The position numbers were made by a program, and so were the translations under genes. Shown here piece after piece: positions 1-5,129 of a stretch of DNA of 5,129 nucleotides (positions are counted from its first letter, which is position 1; the number at the start of each line of letters is the position of its first letter). The notes under the pieces are model-generated. The model did no database searches. It was not told the origin of the DNA and worked only from the letters and a program-made list of their open reading frames with translations. The DNA is taken from the NCBI GenBank assembly GCA_945889655.1, contig CAMDCH010000202.1, forward strand, positions 1-5,129. Direction: 5' to 3'. Source of the stretch: SHZT01 sp945889655 (GTDB lineage Bacteria; Gemmatimonadota; Gemmatimonadetes; Gemmatimonadales; GWC2-71-9).

Positions 1-1
1 G

Positions 2-1339
2 ATCGTGTTCGAAGCAAAGGCCGTCGGGAAGGACACCGCACTCGCGCAGATCGTCCGGATGGTGGAAGACGCGCAGGGGAGCCGCGCGCCGGTCCAGCGG
101 CTGGTGGACCGGGTTGCCGGGGTGTTCGTGCCGGTGGTTCTCGCGATCGCCATAGCGTCCTTCGTTGCGTGGTGGGTCTGGGGACCGGAGCCGCGATTCA
201 TCTACGCCACCGTCGCGTTCGTGACCGTGCTCGTTATCGCGTGCCCCTGTGCACTCGGACTCGCCACGCCGACCGCCATCCTGGTCGGCACCGGCAAAGG
301 CGCCCAGCACGGGATCCTGATCCGCGGCGGCGAAGCGCTCGAGAGTCTCCAGCGGGTGGATACGATCGTCTTCGACAAGACCGGCACCATCACGGGCGGT
401 CGGCCGTCGGTGACCCACGTGCTCGGGGCCCGCCAGGCGAACGGTGCCCAGGTCAGTCCCGCGGACGTGCTCCGGCTGGCCGCGGGCGTCGAATCGCGGT
501 CCGAGCATCCTCTCGGCCGGGCGATCGTGGAGCAGTCGCGCGCGCGCGGCATCGCCGTGCCCGCGGTCGAGCGCTTCGTCGCCATGGAAGGCCGCGGCGC
601 GCGGGGGGTGGTGGAGAATCGACTGGTCGAAGTCATCAGTCTCCGCCACGCTCGTGAGCGGAGCCTCGATCTCGGCTCCCTCGCCGAGCCGGCCGAGCAG
701 CATGCGCTGGCGGGCCGGACACCGGTGCTCGTGGTAGCGAATGACTCGCCGATCGGGCTCGTCATGGTGGCGGATCCCATCAAGCCGGAATCCCGGCAGG
801 CGGTTGAACGCCTGCGCGCGATGGGCTACCAGCTCTTCCTGCTGAGCGGGGACACGAAGCAGGCAGCGGGACTCGTGGCGAAGGAGCTTGGCATCGAGCG
901 CGTGCTGGCCGAGGTGGCTCCCGGTGAGAAGGTGGACCAGATCAAGCGGTTGCAGGAGGAAGGCCACGTCGTCGCCATGGTGGGCGACGGAATCAACGAT
1001 GCGCCGGCGCTCGCGCAGGCGCAGATCGGCATCTCGATCGGCACGGGGACCGATGTGGCCATCGAGGCCTCGGACGTCACGCTGGTCCGCGGAGACCTGC
1101 GCGGCGTCGTGGACGCGATACTGCTGTCGCGACAGACCATGAAGACGATCCGCGTGAATCTCTTCTTTGCCTTCATCTATAACGTGCTGGGGATACCGCT
1201 CGCAGCAGGCGTCTTGTATCCATTCACCGGCTTGTTGCTGAGCCCGATCGTGGCGGGGGCGGCGATGGCCCTGTCGAGCCTGAGCGTGGTGGGCAACTCC
1301 CTGAGGCTGCGCCACTTCACTTCGACCTTCGGGTCCTGA
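2..1339 (+). CDS. copA: Copper-type P1B ATPase, C-terminal part (5' truncated by window edge)
   Basis: This is an inner-membrane heavy-metal transporting P-type ATPase that couples ATP hydrolysis to metal export, most likely Cu(I). The reading frame is open from base 2, so the true start, the N-terminal metal-binding domain and the actuator TGE loop lie upstream. Counting from the GTG at base 5, I see the intramembrane metal site CPC (residues 80-82), the phosphorylation motif DKTGT (124-128, Asp124 phosphorylated), the nucleotide-binding SEHPLG (His168-Pro169) and the hinge motif GDGINDAP (327-334). The last two membrane helices carry Tyr392-Asn393 and the MALSS motif (421-425). CPC with YN and MxxSS is the established signature of the Cu(I)/Ag(I) P1B-1 subgroup. 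The frame ends at TGA 1337-1339, two bases before the next gene, and a CopZ-like gene follows shortly. Family assignment is very secure; Cu(I) rather than Ag(I) is inferred. Confidence 0.97.
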   Translation: MVFEAKAVGKDTALAQIVRMVEDAQGSRAPVQRLVDRVAGVFVPVVLAIAIASFVAWWVWGPEPRFIYATVAFVTVLVIACPCALGLATPTAILVGTGKGAQHGILIRGGEALESLQRVDTIVFDKTGTITGGRPSVTHVLGARQANGAQVSPADVLRLAAGVESRSEHPLGRAIVEQSRARGIAVPAVERFVAMEGRGARGVVENRLVEVISLRHARERSLDLGSLAEPAEQHALAGRTPVLVVANDSPIGLVMVADPIKPESRQAVERLRAMGYQLFLLSGDTKQAAGLVAKELGIERVLAEVAPGEKVDQIKRLQEEGHVVAMVGDGINDAPALAQAQIGISIGTGTDVAIEASDVTLVRGDLRGVVDAILLSRQTMKTIRVNLFFAFIYNVLGIPLAAGVLYPFTGLLLSPIVAGAAMALSSLSVVGNSLRLRHFTSTFGS

Positions 1340-1341
1340 CC

Positions 1342-1632
1342 ATGCGGTATTTCCACCGGACATCTGTTGCGCCCGAGACCGTCCTCACCGAGGCCGATCG
1401 TTTCTTCGGCTCGACGCTGGGGGCCCTGGAGAGCGGCACGCGTACGCGCACATTTTCCGGACCCCTCGGCAAGGTATCGGTCCGCGTCCAGATGGAAGGC
1501 GGACACTACGTCCGCGTGACCATCGAGACGGACCAGGTCGGCGAAAGTGAGCTCGATAAGCTTGCGAAGCGCTTTCTTGGGACCGTGCATACGAAGGCTG
1601 AACCAACTCACGAATTGCGCGGCGCCTACTAA
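1342..1632 (+). CDS. Conserved-looking small protein of unknown function in copper cluster (96 aa)
   Basis: I do not recognise a named family. The protein has no signal peptide, membrane helix or cysteine, so it is probably cytoplasmic and does not bind metal through thiols. It contains one histidine near the N-terminus (MRYFHRT) and a few later ones. The middle (about residues 33-62) alternates charged and hydrophobic residues in a pattern suggesting beta strands, followed by an amphipathic helix around ELDKLAKRFL (about residues 73-82). It starts two bases after the ATPase stop and ends six bases before the CopZ-like start, so it must be co-transcribed with both. No good Shine-Dalgarno sequence precedes the ATG, so translational coupling to the ATPase gene is likely. 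The tight spacing and the lack of a better frame support a real gene. A role in copper handling is inferred from position only. Confidence 0.8.
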   Translation: MRYFHRTSVAPETVLTEADRFFGSTLGALESGTRTRTFSGPLGKVSVRVQMEGGHYVRVTIETDQVGESELDKLAKRFLGTVHTKAEPTHELRGAY

Positions 1633-1638
1633 CGCACG

Positions 1639-1848
1639 ATGACTCTTCGCTTGCAGGTAACCGGAATGCATTGTGGCGGCTGCCAGGCCAAGGTCGAGCG
1701 CGCGCTCAAGGCCGTGCCCGGCACCTTCGGCGTGTTCGTCGATCACCAGAGCGGCGACGCTGAAGTGGATTTCGACGGCAACACCCCGCCGGAGGTGTTC
1801 GTGAACGCGGTCAAGGCGCTGGGCTACGACGCGAGGGTTGCAGCCTGA
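1639..1848 (+). CDS. copZ: CopZ-like heavy-metal-associated (HMA) domain protein
   Basis: This is a 69-residue stand-alone HMA domain, the usual length for a CopZ/Atx1-type cytosolic metallochaperone. The binding loop GMHCGGC gives the MxCxxC motif with Cys12 and Cys15. The typical helix AKVERALKAVPG follows, then a strand with V-F-V-D-H and a C-terminal ALGYDA segment, matching the beta-alpha-beta-beta-alpha-beta ferredoxin-like fold. In this family the two cysteines bind Cu(I) and pass it to the ATPase, and a P1B-1 ATPase gene lies just upstream. The ATG is six bases after the previous stop and has no clear Shine-Dalgarno sequence. The TGA (1846-1848) shares its final A with the ATG of the E1 alpha gene. 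Mercury or another soft metal is possible but less likely given the neighbour. Confidence 0.93.
   Translation: MTLRLQVTGMHCGGCQAKVERALKAVPGTFGVFVDHQSGDAEVDFDGNTPPEVFVNAVKALGYDARVAA
1833..1837 (+). promoter_or_regulatory. Ribosome binding site of E1 alpha, inside the chaperone gene
   Basis: GAGGG lies ten bases before the ATG at 1848 and is the best Shine-Dalgarno match nearby. It supports the start that overlaps the copZ stop. Because it sits in the copZ coding region, E1 alpha translation may be coupled to chaperone translation. Confidence 0.6.
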
Positions 1849-2882
1849 TGGCGACCACCGCCCGCACCGTCACCATTCCCGCGGGCCTCACGCGCGAGCA
1901 GGTGCTGGAGATGTACTACTACCTCCGGCTCACCCGCTCGCTCGAAGAGCGCCTCGTCAACCTCTATCGCCAGACCAAGGTCATCGGCGGCCTCTACCGC
2001 TCGCTCGGCCAGGAAGGCGAAAGCGTCGCCTCGGCGTACGCGCTGAAAGACGGTGACGTCCTCTCGCCGCTGATCCGCAACCTCGGTTCGATGCTCGTGC
2101 GCGGGGCCAAGCCGGTCGACGTCCTCCGGCAGTACATGGCCAAGGCCACCAGCCCTACGGCTGGCCGCGAGATGAACGTACACTTCAACGATCTCAAGCT
2201 CGGCTACCTCGGCCAGATTTCTCACCTCGGCGACATGGTCCCCGTCATGGCGGGGATCGCCCTCTCGTTCAAGATGCGGAAGGAAAAACGCGTCGGGCTG
2301 GTCTACCTGGGTGACGGGGCCAGCAGTACCGGCGCCTTTCACGAGGGGATCAACTTTGCGGCGGTCCAGCAACTTCCGCTGGTCATCATCGTCGAGCACA
2401 ACGGCTTCGCGTACTCCACGCCGACCTCGAAGCAGACTGCCGTCACCCGCCTGGCCGACAAGGCCAAGGCGTACGGCATTCCCGGCATCACGGTGGATGG
2501 AAACGACGTGATCGCCACGTACGAGGTTGCTCGCGACGCCATCGAGAAAGCCCGCAGTGGCGGCGGCGTGACCCTGATTGAAGCCGTCACGTACCGGCGG
2601 AAAGGGCACGCGGAACATGACGACCAGCGCTACCAGTCGAAGGAAGAGATCGCGGAGTGGGAGCGGCGCGATCCGATCACGCGCTACGTCGATCGGCTCA
2701 TGGCGGACGGTTGGGCCCAGCAACGCGAACTGACCGAGATTGATCAGGGGGTCGTCGCCGAGCTGGACCAGGCCGTCGCGGATTCGGAGAACGACCCGTT
2801 GCCAGACACCAGCACCGCGTTGACCGATGTGTACGCCAATCCCAGTGCCGAGGAGCCGCTGTGGTATCGTCGAATAGGCTGA
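1848..2882 (+). CDS. 2-oxoacid dehydrogenase E1 component, alpha subunit (pyruvate/branched-chain type)
   Basis: This is the thiamine-diphosphate (ThDP) binding half of the alpha2beta2 E1 decarboxylase, which decarboxylates a 2-oxoacid and reductively acylates the lipoyl group on E2. At 344 residues it has the normal family length. The N-terminal MYYYLRLTRSLEERL helix (about 22-36) and GLYRSLGQEG are typical. The ThDP/Mg motif runs from GDG (155-157, Asp156) to Asn185 in EHNGFAYSTP, the standard spacing for the two metal ligands; the first Asn of the usual NN pair is His184. The active-site loop YRRKGHAEHDD (249-259) keeps His254 and Asp258. Both serines phosphorylated in mitochondrial homologues are absent (Ala255, His257), as expected without kinase control. 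The start overlaps the copZ stop and has GAGGG ten bases upstream. E1 beta follows after 87 bases. Whether the substrate is pyruvate, branched-chain oxoacids or acetoin cannot be told. Confidence 0.95.
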   Translation: MATTARTVTIPAGLTREQVLEMYYYLRLTRSLEERLVNLYRQTKVIGGLYRSLGQEGESVASAYALKDGDVLSPLIRNLGSMLVRGAKPVDVLRQYMAKATSPTAGREMNVHFNDLKLGYLGQISHLGDMVPVMAGIALSFKMRKEKRVGLVYLGDGASSTGAFHEGINFAAVQQLPLVIIVEHNGFAYSTPTSKQTAVTRLADKAKAYGIPGITVDGNDVIATYEVARDAIEKARSGGGVTLIEAVTYRRKGHAEHDDQRYQSKEEIAEWERRDPITRYVDRLMADGWAQQRELTEIDQGVVAELDQAVADSENDPLPDTSTALTDVYANPSAEEPLWYRRIG

Positions 2883-2930
2883 TGGGAGGCGTGGTTCAGC
2901 CCGCAGAAGCTGGCGTTCGCGTTGTCGTTC

Positions 2931-2969
2931 CCCGCTCCCGTAAGGGAGAGGGGACAGGGGAGAGGGCAG
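2931..2969 (+). repeat. Purine-rich intergenic repeat with hairpin, upstream of E1 beta
   Basis: The gap between E1 alpha and E1 beta ends in a hairpin, CTCCC (2935-2939), loop GTAA, GGGAG (2944-2948). A run of purine-rich units follows (GAGGGGACAGGGGAGAGGG, 2948-2966) up to the start codon. This composition, a short inverted CTCCC/GGGAG followed by GAGGGG-type units, resembles dispersed intergenic repeats seen in many GC-rich bacteria. I see only one copy here, so repeat status is inferred. It differs from the palindromes in the E2 gene. The rest of the gap (2883-2930) shows nothing recognisable. Confidence 0.45.
2961..2966 (+). promoter_or_regulatory. Ribosome binding site of E1 beta, supplied by the repeat
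   Basis: AGAGGG ends three bases before the ATG at 2970, and GGGGAGAGG just upstream gives a second, better spaced option. This decides the start in favour of 2970: a TTG at 2922 in the same frame would add 16 residues encoded only by repeat sequence, while 2970 gives the canonical MPEVTYLEAI N-terminus. Confidence 0.6.
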
Positions 2970-3950
2970 ATGCCTGAAGTGACGTACCTCGAAGCCATCC
3001 GCCAGGGCATGTGGGAAGAGATGGAGCGCGACGAGCGCGTCTTCATCCTCGGCGAGGACGTCGGTCTCTACGGTGGTGCCTTCAAGGTGACGGAAGGTTT
3101 TCTCGACAAGTTCGGCGCGGGCCGGGTCATCGACACGCCGATCGCCGAGGCGGCCATCGTCGGCGCCGCTGCGGGTGCTGCCCACATGGGTTTCCGGCCG
3201 ATTGCCGAGATGCAGTTCATCGACTTCATCTCGTGCGCGTACGACATGCTGACCAACTACGTCGCCACCGCGCGGTACCGGGCGGGCCTGTCTACCCCTA
3301 TCGTCGTCCGCGGTCCGTCTGGTGGCTTTGTCCGCGGCGGGCCCTTCCACTCGCAGAACCCGGAAGCGGCGTTCTTCCATACGCCCGGCCTCAAGCTGGT
3401 TGCGCCGGCCACGGTCCGAGACGCCAAGGGCCTCATCAAGTCCGCGATCCGCGACGAGGACCCTGTGCTCTACTTCGAGCACAAGTTTCTCTACCGGCGC
3501 ATCAAGGAAAACCTTCCGGAAGGCGAAGAGATTCTCACGCCGATCGGCAAGGCGCGGATCGCGAGGGAAGGGAAGGACCTCACCATCGTCACCTGGTCGG
3601 CGATGGTCTGGAAGGCGCTGGAAGCAGCAGAGGAAATCGCGAAGGCCGATGGAGCATCCATCGAGGTGATTGACCTCCGCACGCTGCTGCCGATGGATGA
3701 CGAGGCGATCATCACCTCGGTGAAGAAGACCAGCAAGGTCCTGATCGTCCACGAAGACACCCGGACGGGCGGCATCGCGGGCGAAATCACGGCCCGCATC
3801 AACGAGCAGGCGTTCGAATGGCTGGATGCGCCCATCATGCGCGTCACCGCGCACGACGTGCCGCTGCCGTACGCGCCGACGCTGGAGGATTTCGTTCTCC
3901 CCCAGGCCGCCGACGTGGTCAAGGCGGCACGCTGGCTGCTGGCATATTGA
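2970..3950 (+). CDS. 2-oxoacid dehydrogenase E1 component, beta subunit
   Basis: This subunit pairs with E1 alpha and completes the thiamine-diphosphate active site. Its 326 residues match the usual length of about 325. The start at 2970 is chosen because MPEVTYLEAIRQGMWEEM is the standard N-terminus. The pyrimidine-binding transketolase domain contains EDVGLYGGAFKVT (29-41), DTPIAE with Glu60 (equivalent to the glutamate that activates the cofactor), FIDFISCAYDML (84-94) and GPSGG (115-119) followed by FHSQ with His128. The C-terminal transketolase domain shows VIDLRTLLPMD (233-243), LIVHED (258-263) and the terminal AHDVPLPYAPTLEDFVLP segment. The TGA is at 3948-3950. The last 32 bases overlap the end of the opposite-strand transposase-like gene. 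No terminator is visible after it, so transcription probably continues toward E2, across that antisense gene. Confidence 0.96.
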   Translation: MPEVTYLEAIRQGMWEEMERDERVFILGEDVGLYGGAFKVTEGFLDKFGAGRVIDTPIAEAAIVGAAAGAAHMGFRPIAEMQFIDFISCAYDMLTNYVATARYRAGLSTPIVVRGPSGGFVRGGPFHSQNPEAAFFHTPGLKLVAPATVRDAKGLIKSAIRDEDPVLYFEHKFLYRRIKENLPEGEEILTPIGKARIAREGKDLTIVTWSAMVWKALEAAEEIAKADGASIEVIDLRTLLPMDDEAIITSVKKTSKVLIVHEDTRTGGIAGEITARINEQAFEWLDAPIMRVTAHDVPLPYAPTLEDFVLPQAADVVKAARWLLAY

Positions 3951-4347
3951 TCGAGCGGATCCGGCGCCGGACCGCGTCCACCGCCGGCCCGTTCGTGATC
4001 ACCGAGCACCAGCAGCTGTCCTCCCAGACCTGCCGCGGCATCGCGTTCCCGGCGAGGCCCTGGACCACCTCTGTCGATACCCGCCTCAGGTTCCGGATCA
4101 GCTCCTCGCGCGATACGTGTCCCGGCACCTCCACCAGCACGTGGATCCGGTCGGGCAGGAGCGCGACCTCGCCGGGCCAGCCGAGGCGCCGGCATTCCTC
4201 GCTCACAGCACGCTCGCAGAATCGGGCGAGCGCGGCTATGTTAAAGACCTTACAGTGTTTGGCGGTGGACCAGGTGAGGTGACACCACCGGGTCGCGGGC
4301 GGCGTGGTTCGCACGCGCACAGTCTGGCGCCGACGGCCCGCAGGCAC
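3919..4347 (-). CDS. IS200/REP-associated (Y1/HUH-superfamily) transposase-like protein with altered catalytic motifs
   Basis: The protein (about 142 aa from a GTG at 4347; GTGs at 4320 and 4314 are also possible, none with a clear ribosome site) follows the order of small Y1 transposases. It has an N-terminal strand CHLTWST (22-28), a helix ALARFCERAV (39-48), then LLPDRIHVLVEVP (64-74) at the place of the usual PDHVHLLVE HUH strand. A helix follows, SREELIRNLRRVSTEVVQ (79-96), resembling the sls.lvr.lK.sss segment, then VWEDSCWCSVIT (107-118) like the WQ.gY.v.tv strand, and a C-terminal helix VRRRIRS (126-132). The first HUH histidine is Arg67 (only His69 remains), and I see no tyrosine where the nucleophile should be. 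So the family is supported by overall pattern, but DNA-cleaving activity is doubtful: it may be degenerate or repurposed. It lies antisense between E1 beta and E2 and occupies most of the 479-base gap. Confidence 0.7.
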   Translation of the reverse strand: MPAGRRRQTVRVRTTPPATRWCHLTWSTAKHCKVFNIAALARFCERAVSEECRRLGWPGEVALLPDRIHVLVEVPGHVSREELIRNLRRVSTEVVQGLAGNAMPRQVWEDSCWCSVITNGPAVDAVRRRIRSINMPAASVPP

Positions 4348-4429
4348 ATACCCAAAAACACGCCAACTTTATCCGATTTCTTCCGCACCGGCCAGCAGTA
4401 GCCGGTGGGCTTGCGAGGGAAAACGAGCA
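4348..4429. other. Intergenic leader before E2, with a 7-bp hairpin
   Basis: This stretch is AT-richer than its surroundings at 4348-4383. It then holds a perfect stem CACCGGC (4386-4392), 8-base loop, GCCGGTG (4401-4407). No T-run follows on the + strand, so it is not a typical intrinsic terminator. It could be a promoter/leader region for E2 or for the opposite-strand gene, but I see no convincing -35/-10 pair on either strand. Confidence 0.35.
4415..4420 (+). promoter_or_regulatory. Ribosome binding site of E2
   Basis: GAGGGA lies nine bases before the ATG at 4430 and fixes the E2 start, which gives the canonical lipoyl-domain beginning MSRVDVIMPQMGESIAEGTV. Confidence 0.65.
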
Positions 4430-5129
4430 ATGTCTCGCGTCGACGTGATCATGCCCCAGATGGGCGAGTCGATAGCCGAAGGTACCGTCTCCAAGTGGCT
4501 CAAGAAGGTCGGCGACGAGGTCAAGCGGGACGAGGCGATCCTCGAGATTTCCACCGACAAGGTGGACGCCGAGATCCCCTCGCCTTCCGCCGGTGTTCTC
4601 GTCGAGATCAAGGTTGAGCAGGGCAAGACGGTTCCGATCCAGACGGTCATAGCCGTCATCGAGACCGACAAGTCGGCCGCTGGCACTGCGGCGACTCCGG
4701 CGCCAGCAACTTCCAGTCCTGCCGCCCCTGTGCCCGGTGCTACAACCGACCCCGGGCGCAAGCCCGGGGTTCCCCCACAGCGTTCCGTGCCTGCTACTCC
4801 GACCACTCCGACCGTTCCGACTACTCCGGCGAAACCGGACGGCGCAGTCGAGACCGCCGAAGAACGCCTTCGCCGGAAGTCCACGCCGCTCGTCCGGAAG
4901 ATCGCCGCCGAGCATCAGGTCGACATCTCGCGGCTGGCGGGCTCCGGACATGCCGGCCGCGTGACCAAGAAGGACATCCTCGACTTTATCGAGGCAGGAC
5001 CGCCCGCCGCTGCTGCTCCGGCAACCGACCCCGGGCCCAAGCCCGGGGTCTCGGTGGCCCCGGGCTCGCGCCCGGGGTCGGAGGGTGGTGGCATCACCCA
5101 TCCCCCCGTCCAAGCCTGGCCCGGCGACC
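4430..5129 (+). CDS. 2-oxoacid dehydrogenase E2 (dihydrolipoyl acyltransferase), N-terminal part, cut by window end
   Basis: E2 is the core of the complex: its lipoyl arm takes the acyl group from E1 and transfers it to CoA. The frame runs open from 4430 to the edge (233 codons). Residues 1-79 form one lipoyl domain with the lipoylated Lys44 in EISTDKVDAEIPS. Residues 82-145 are a linker rich in Ala, Pro and Thr, including four TPT-like triplets (123-134). Residues 147-188 form the peripheral subunit-binding domain (STPLVRKIAAEH, VDISRLAGSGHAGRVTKKDIL), which holds E1 and/or E3. Residues 189-233 begin a second linker. The catalytic domain with HxxxDG would follow outside the window. Both linkers contain GC-rich palindromes read as DPGRKPGV, DPGPKPGV and PGSRPGS. 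MGESIAEGT is common in branched-chain and oxoglutarate-type E2s, but the partners are E1 alpha/beta, which excludes an oxoglutarate complex of the usual type. Confidence 0.95.
   Translation, partial: MSRVDVIMPQMGESIAEGTVSKWLKKVGDEVKRDEAILEISTDKVDAEIPSPSAGVLVEIKVEQGKTVPIQTVIAVIETDKSAAGTAATPAPATSSPAAPVPGATTDPGRKPGVPPQRSVPATPTTPTVPTTPAKPDGAVETAEERLRRKSTPLVRKIAAEHQVDISRLAGSGHAGRVTKKDILDFIEAGPPAAAAPATDPGPKPGVSVAPGSRPGSEGGGITHPPVQAWPGD
4743..4770. repeat. REP-like GC-rich palindrome, copy 1 (first E2 linker)
   Basis: Perfect 9-bp arms ACCCCGGGC (4749-4757) and GCCCGGGGT (4762-4770) enclose the loop GCAA. The 28-base unit from CAACCG onward matches copy 2 (5022-5049) at 27 of 28 positions. It is read in frame as TDPGRKPGV. 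Confidence 0.75.
4796..4831 (+). repeat. Four 9-base tandem units in the E2 linker
   Basis: The units are ACTCCGACC twice, then GTTCCGACT and ACTCCGGCG. They encode TPT-TPT-VPT-TPA (residues 123-134), a typical flexible linker, and are likely to vary in copy number. Confidence 0.7.
5022..5050. repeat. REP-like GC-rich palindrome, copy 2 (second E2 linker)
   Basis: Arms GACCCCGGGC (5027-5036) and GCCCGGGGTC (5041-5050) form a perfect 10-bp stem with loop CCAA. The unit is nearly identical to copy 1, including the preceding CAACC. It is read in frame as TDPGPKPGV. Confidence 0.75.
5057..5078. repeat. REP-like GC-rich palindrome, copy 3 (second E2 linker)
   Basis: CCCCGGGC (5058-5065), loop TCGC, GCCCGGGG (5070-5077) form an 8-bp stem, with a G-T wobble pair closing it at 5057/5078. 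It shares the stem but not the loop or flanks of copies 1 and 2, and starts six bases after copy 2, so the two form a closely spaced pair. It is read as APGSRPGS. Confidence 0.65.

Noticed and set aside
1177..1746. 189-codon minus-strand frame across the ATPase end, the small protein and copZ
   Set aside because: It overlaps three well-supported + strand genes and has no domain-like pattern.
2922..2969. Extended E1 beta start at TTG 2922
   Set aside because: The 16 extra residues are encoded by repeat sequence, while the family N-terminus begins at the ATG at 2970 with a ribosome site in front.
1824..3854. 676-codon open frame on the minus strand across E1 alpha and E1 beta
   Set aside because: It is a complement shadow of two secure genes in GC-rich DNA. 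Its protein is full of D/R/G/V/H without any recognisable motif, and it crosses the gene boundaries.
3960..3971. Perfect 12-base palindrome TCCGGCGCCGGA just after the E1 beta stop
   Set aside because: There is no loop, no T-run, and it codes for the arginine-rich end of the transposase-like protein. It is expected by chance at this GC content, so it is not called a terminator.
3818..4401. Two + strand frames (154 and 191 codons) running from E1 beta across the gap
   Set aside because: They begin inside E1 beta in other frames and are the complement of the transposase-like gene; both are arginine/proline/serine-rich shadows.
5085..5106. Weak inverted GGGTG/CACCC near the end of the window
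   Set aside because: Only a short stem in low-complexity linker coding sequence; it does not match the other palindromes.
4250..5113. 287-codon minus-strand frame opposite E2
   Set aside because: It is the shadow of the E2 gene; its PGLGPGV-like segments are just the palindromes read on the other strand.

Overview
The window comes from a GC-rich bacterial chromosome. No marker gene fixes the lineage. The style of the genes and the short GC-rich palindromes would suit Gemmatimonadota or a similar soil/environmental phylum, but that is a guess from general familiarity, not something the sequence proves.

Layout. (1) Bases 2-1848 hold the end of a copper-handling cluster, all on the + strand: the 3' part of a copper-type P1B ATPase (5' end outside the window), a 96-residue protein of unknown function, and a 69-residue CopZ-like metal-binding domain protein. 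(2) The chaperone stop codon shares its last base with the start codon of the next gene, which begins a 2-oxoacid dehydrogenase complex cluster: E1 alpha (1848-2882), E1 beta (2970-3950) and the first two thirds or so of E2 (4430 to the window end). E1 alpha and E1 beta form the thiamine-diphosphate decarboxylase. E2 carries the swinging lipoyl arm and an E1/E3-binding domain, and its acyltransferase domain lies beyond the window. The substrate (pyruvate, branched-chain 2-oxoacids or acetoin) cannot be settled from these genes. (3) Between E1 beta and E2, on the opposite strand, sits a small IS200/REP-associated (Y1/HUH) transposase-like gene (3919-4347). Its HUH and tyrosine positions appear substituted, and its end overlaps the end of E1 beta.

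Short repeats form a second layer. Three near-identical GC-rich hairpins (9-, 10- and 8-bp stems) lie inside the E2 reading frame, exactly in the two flexible linkers on either side of the subunit-binding domain. A different purine-rich repeat with a hairpin fills the end of the E1 alpha/E1 beta gap and supplies the E1 beta ribosome binding site. The combination of a REP-transposase-like gene and REP-like palindromes within one metabolic operon is the most interesting aspect of the window. No tRNA, rRNA, CRISPR array, or convincing promoter or intrinsic terminator was seen.
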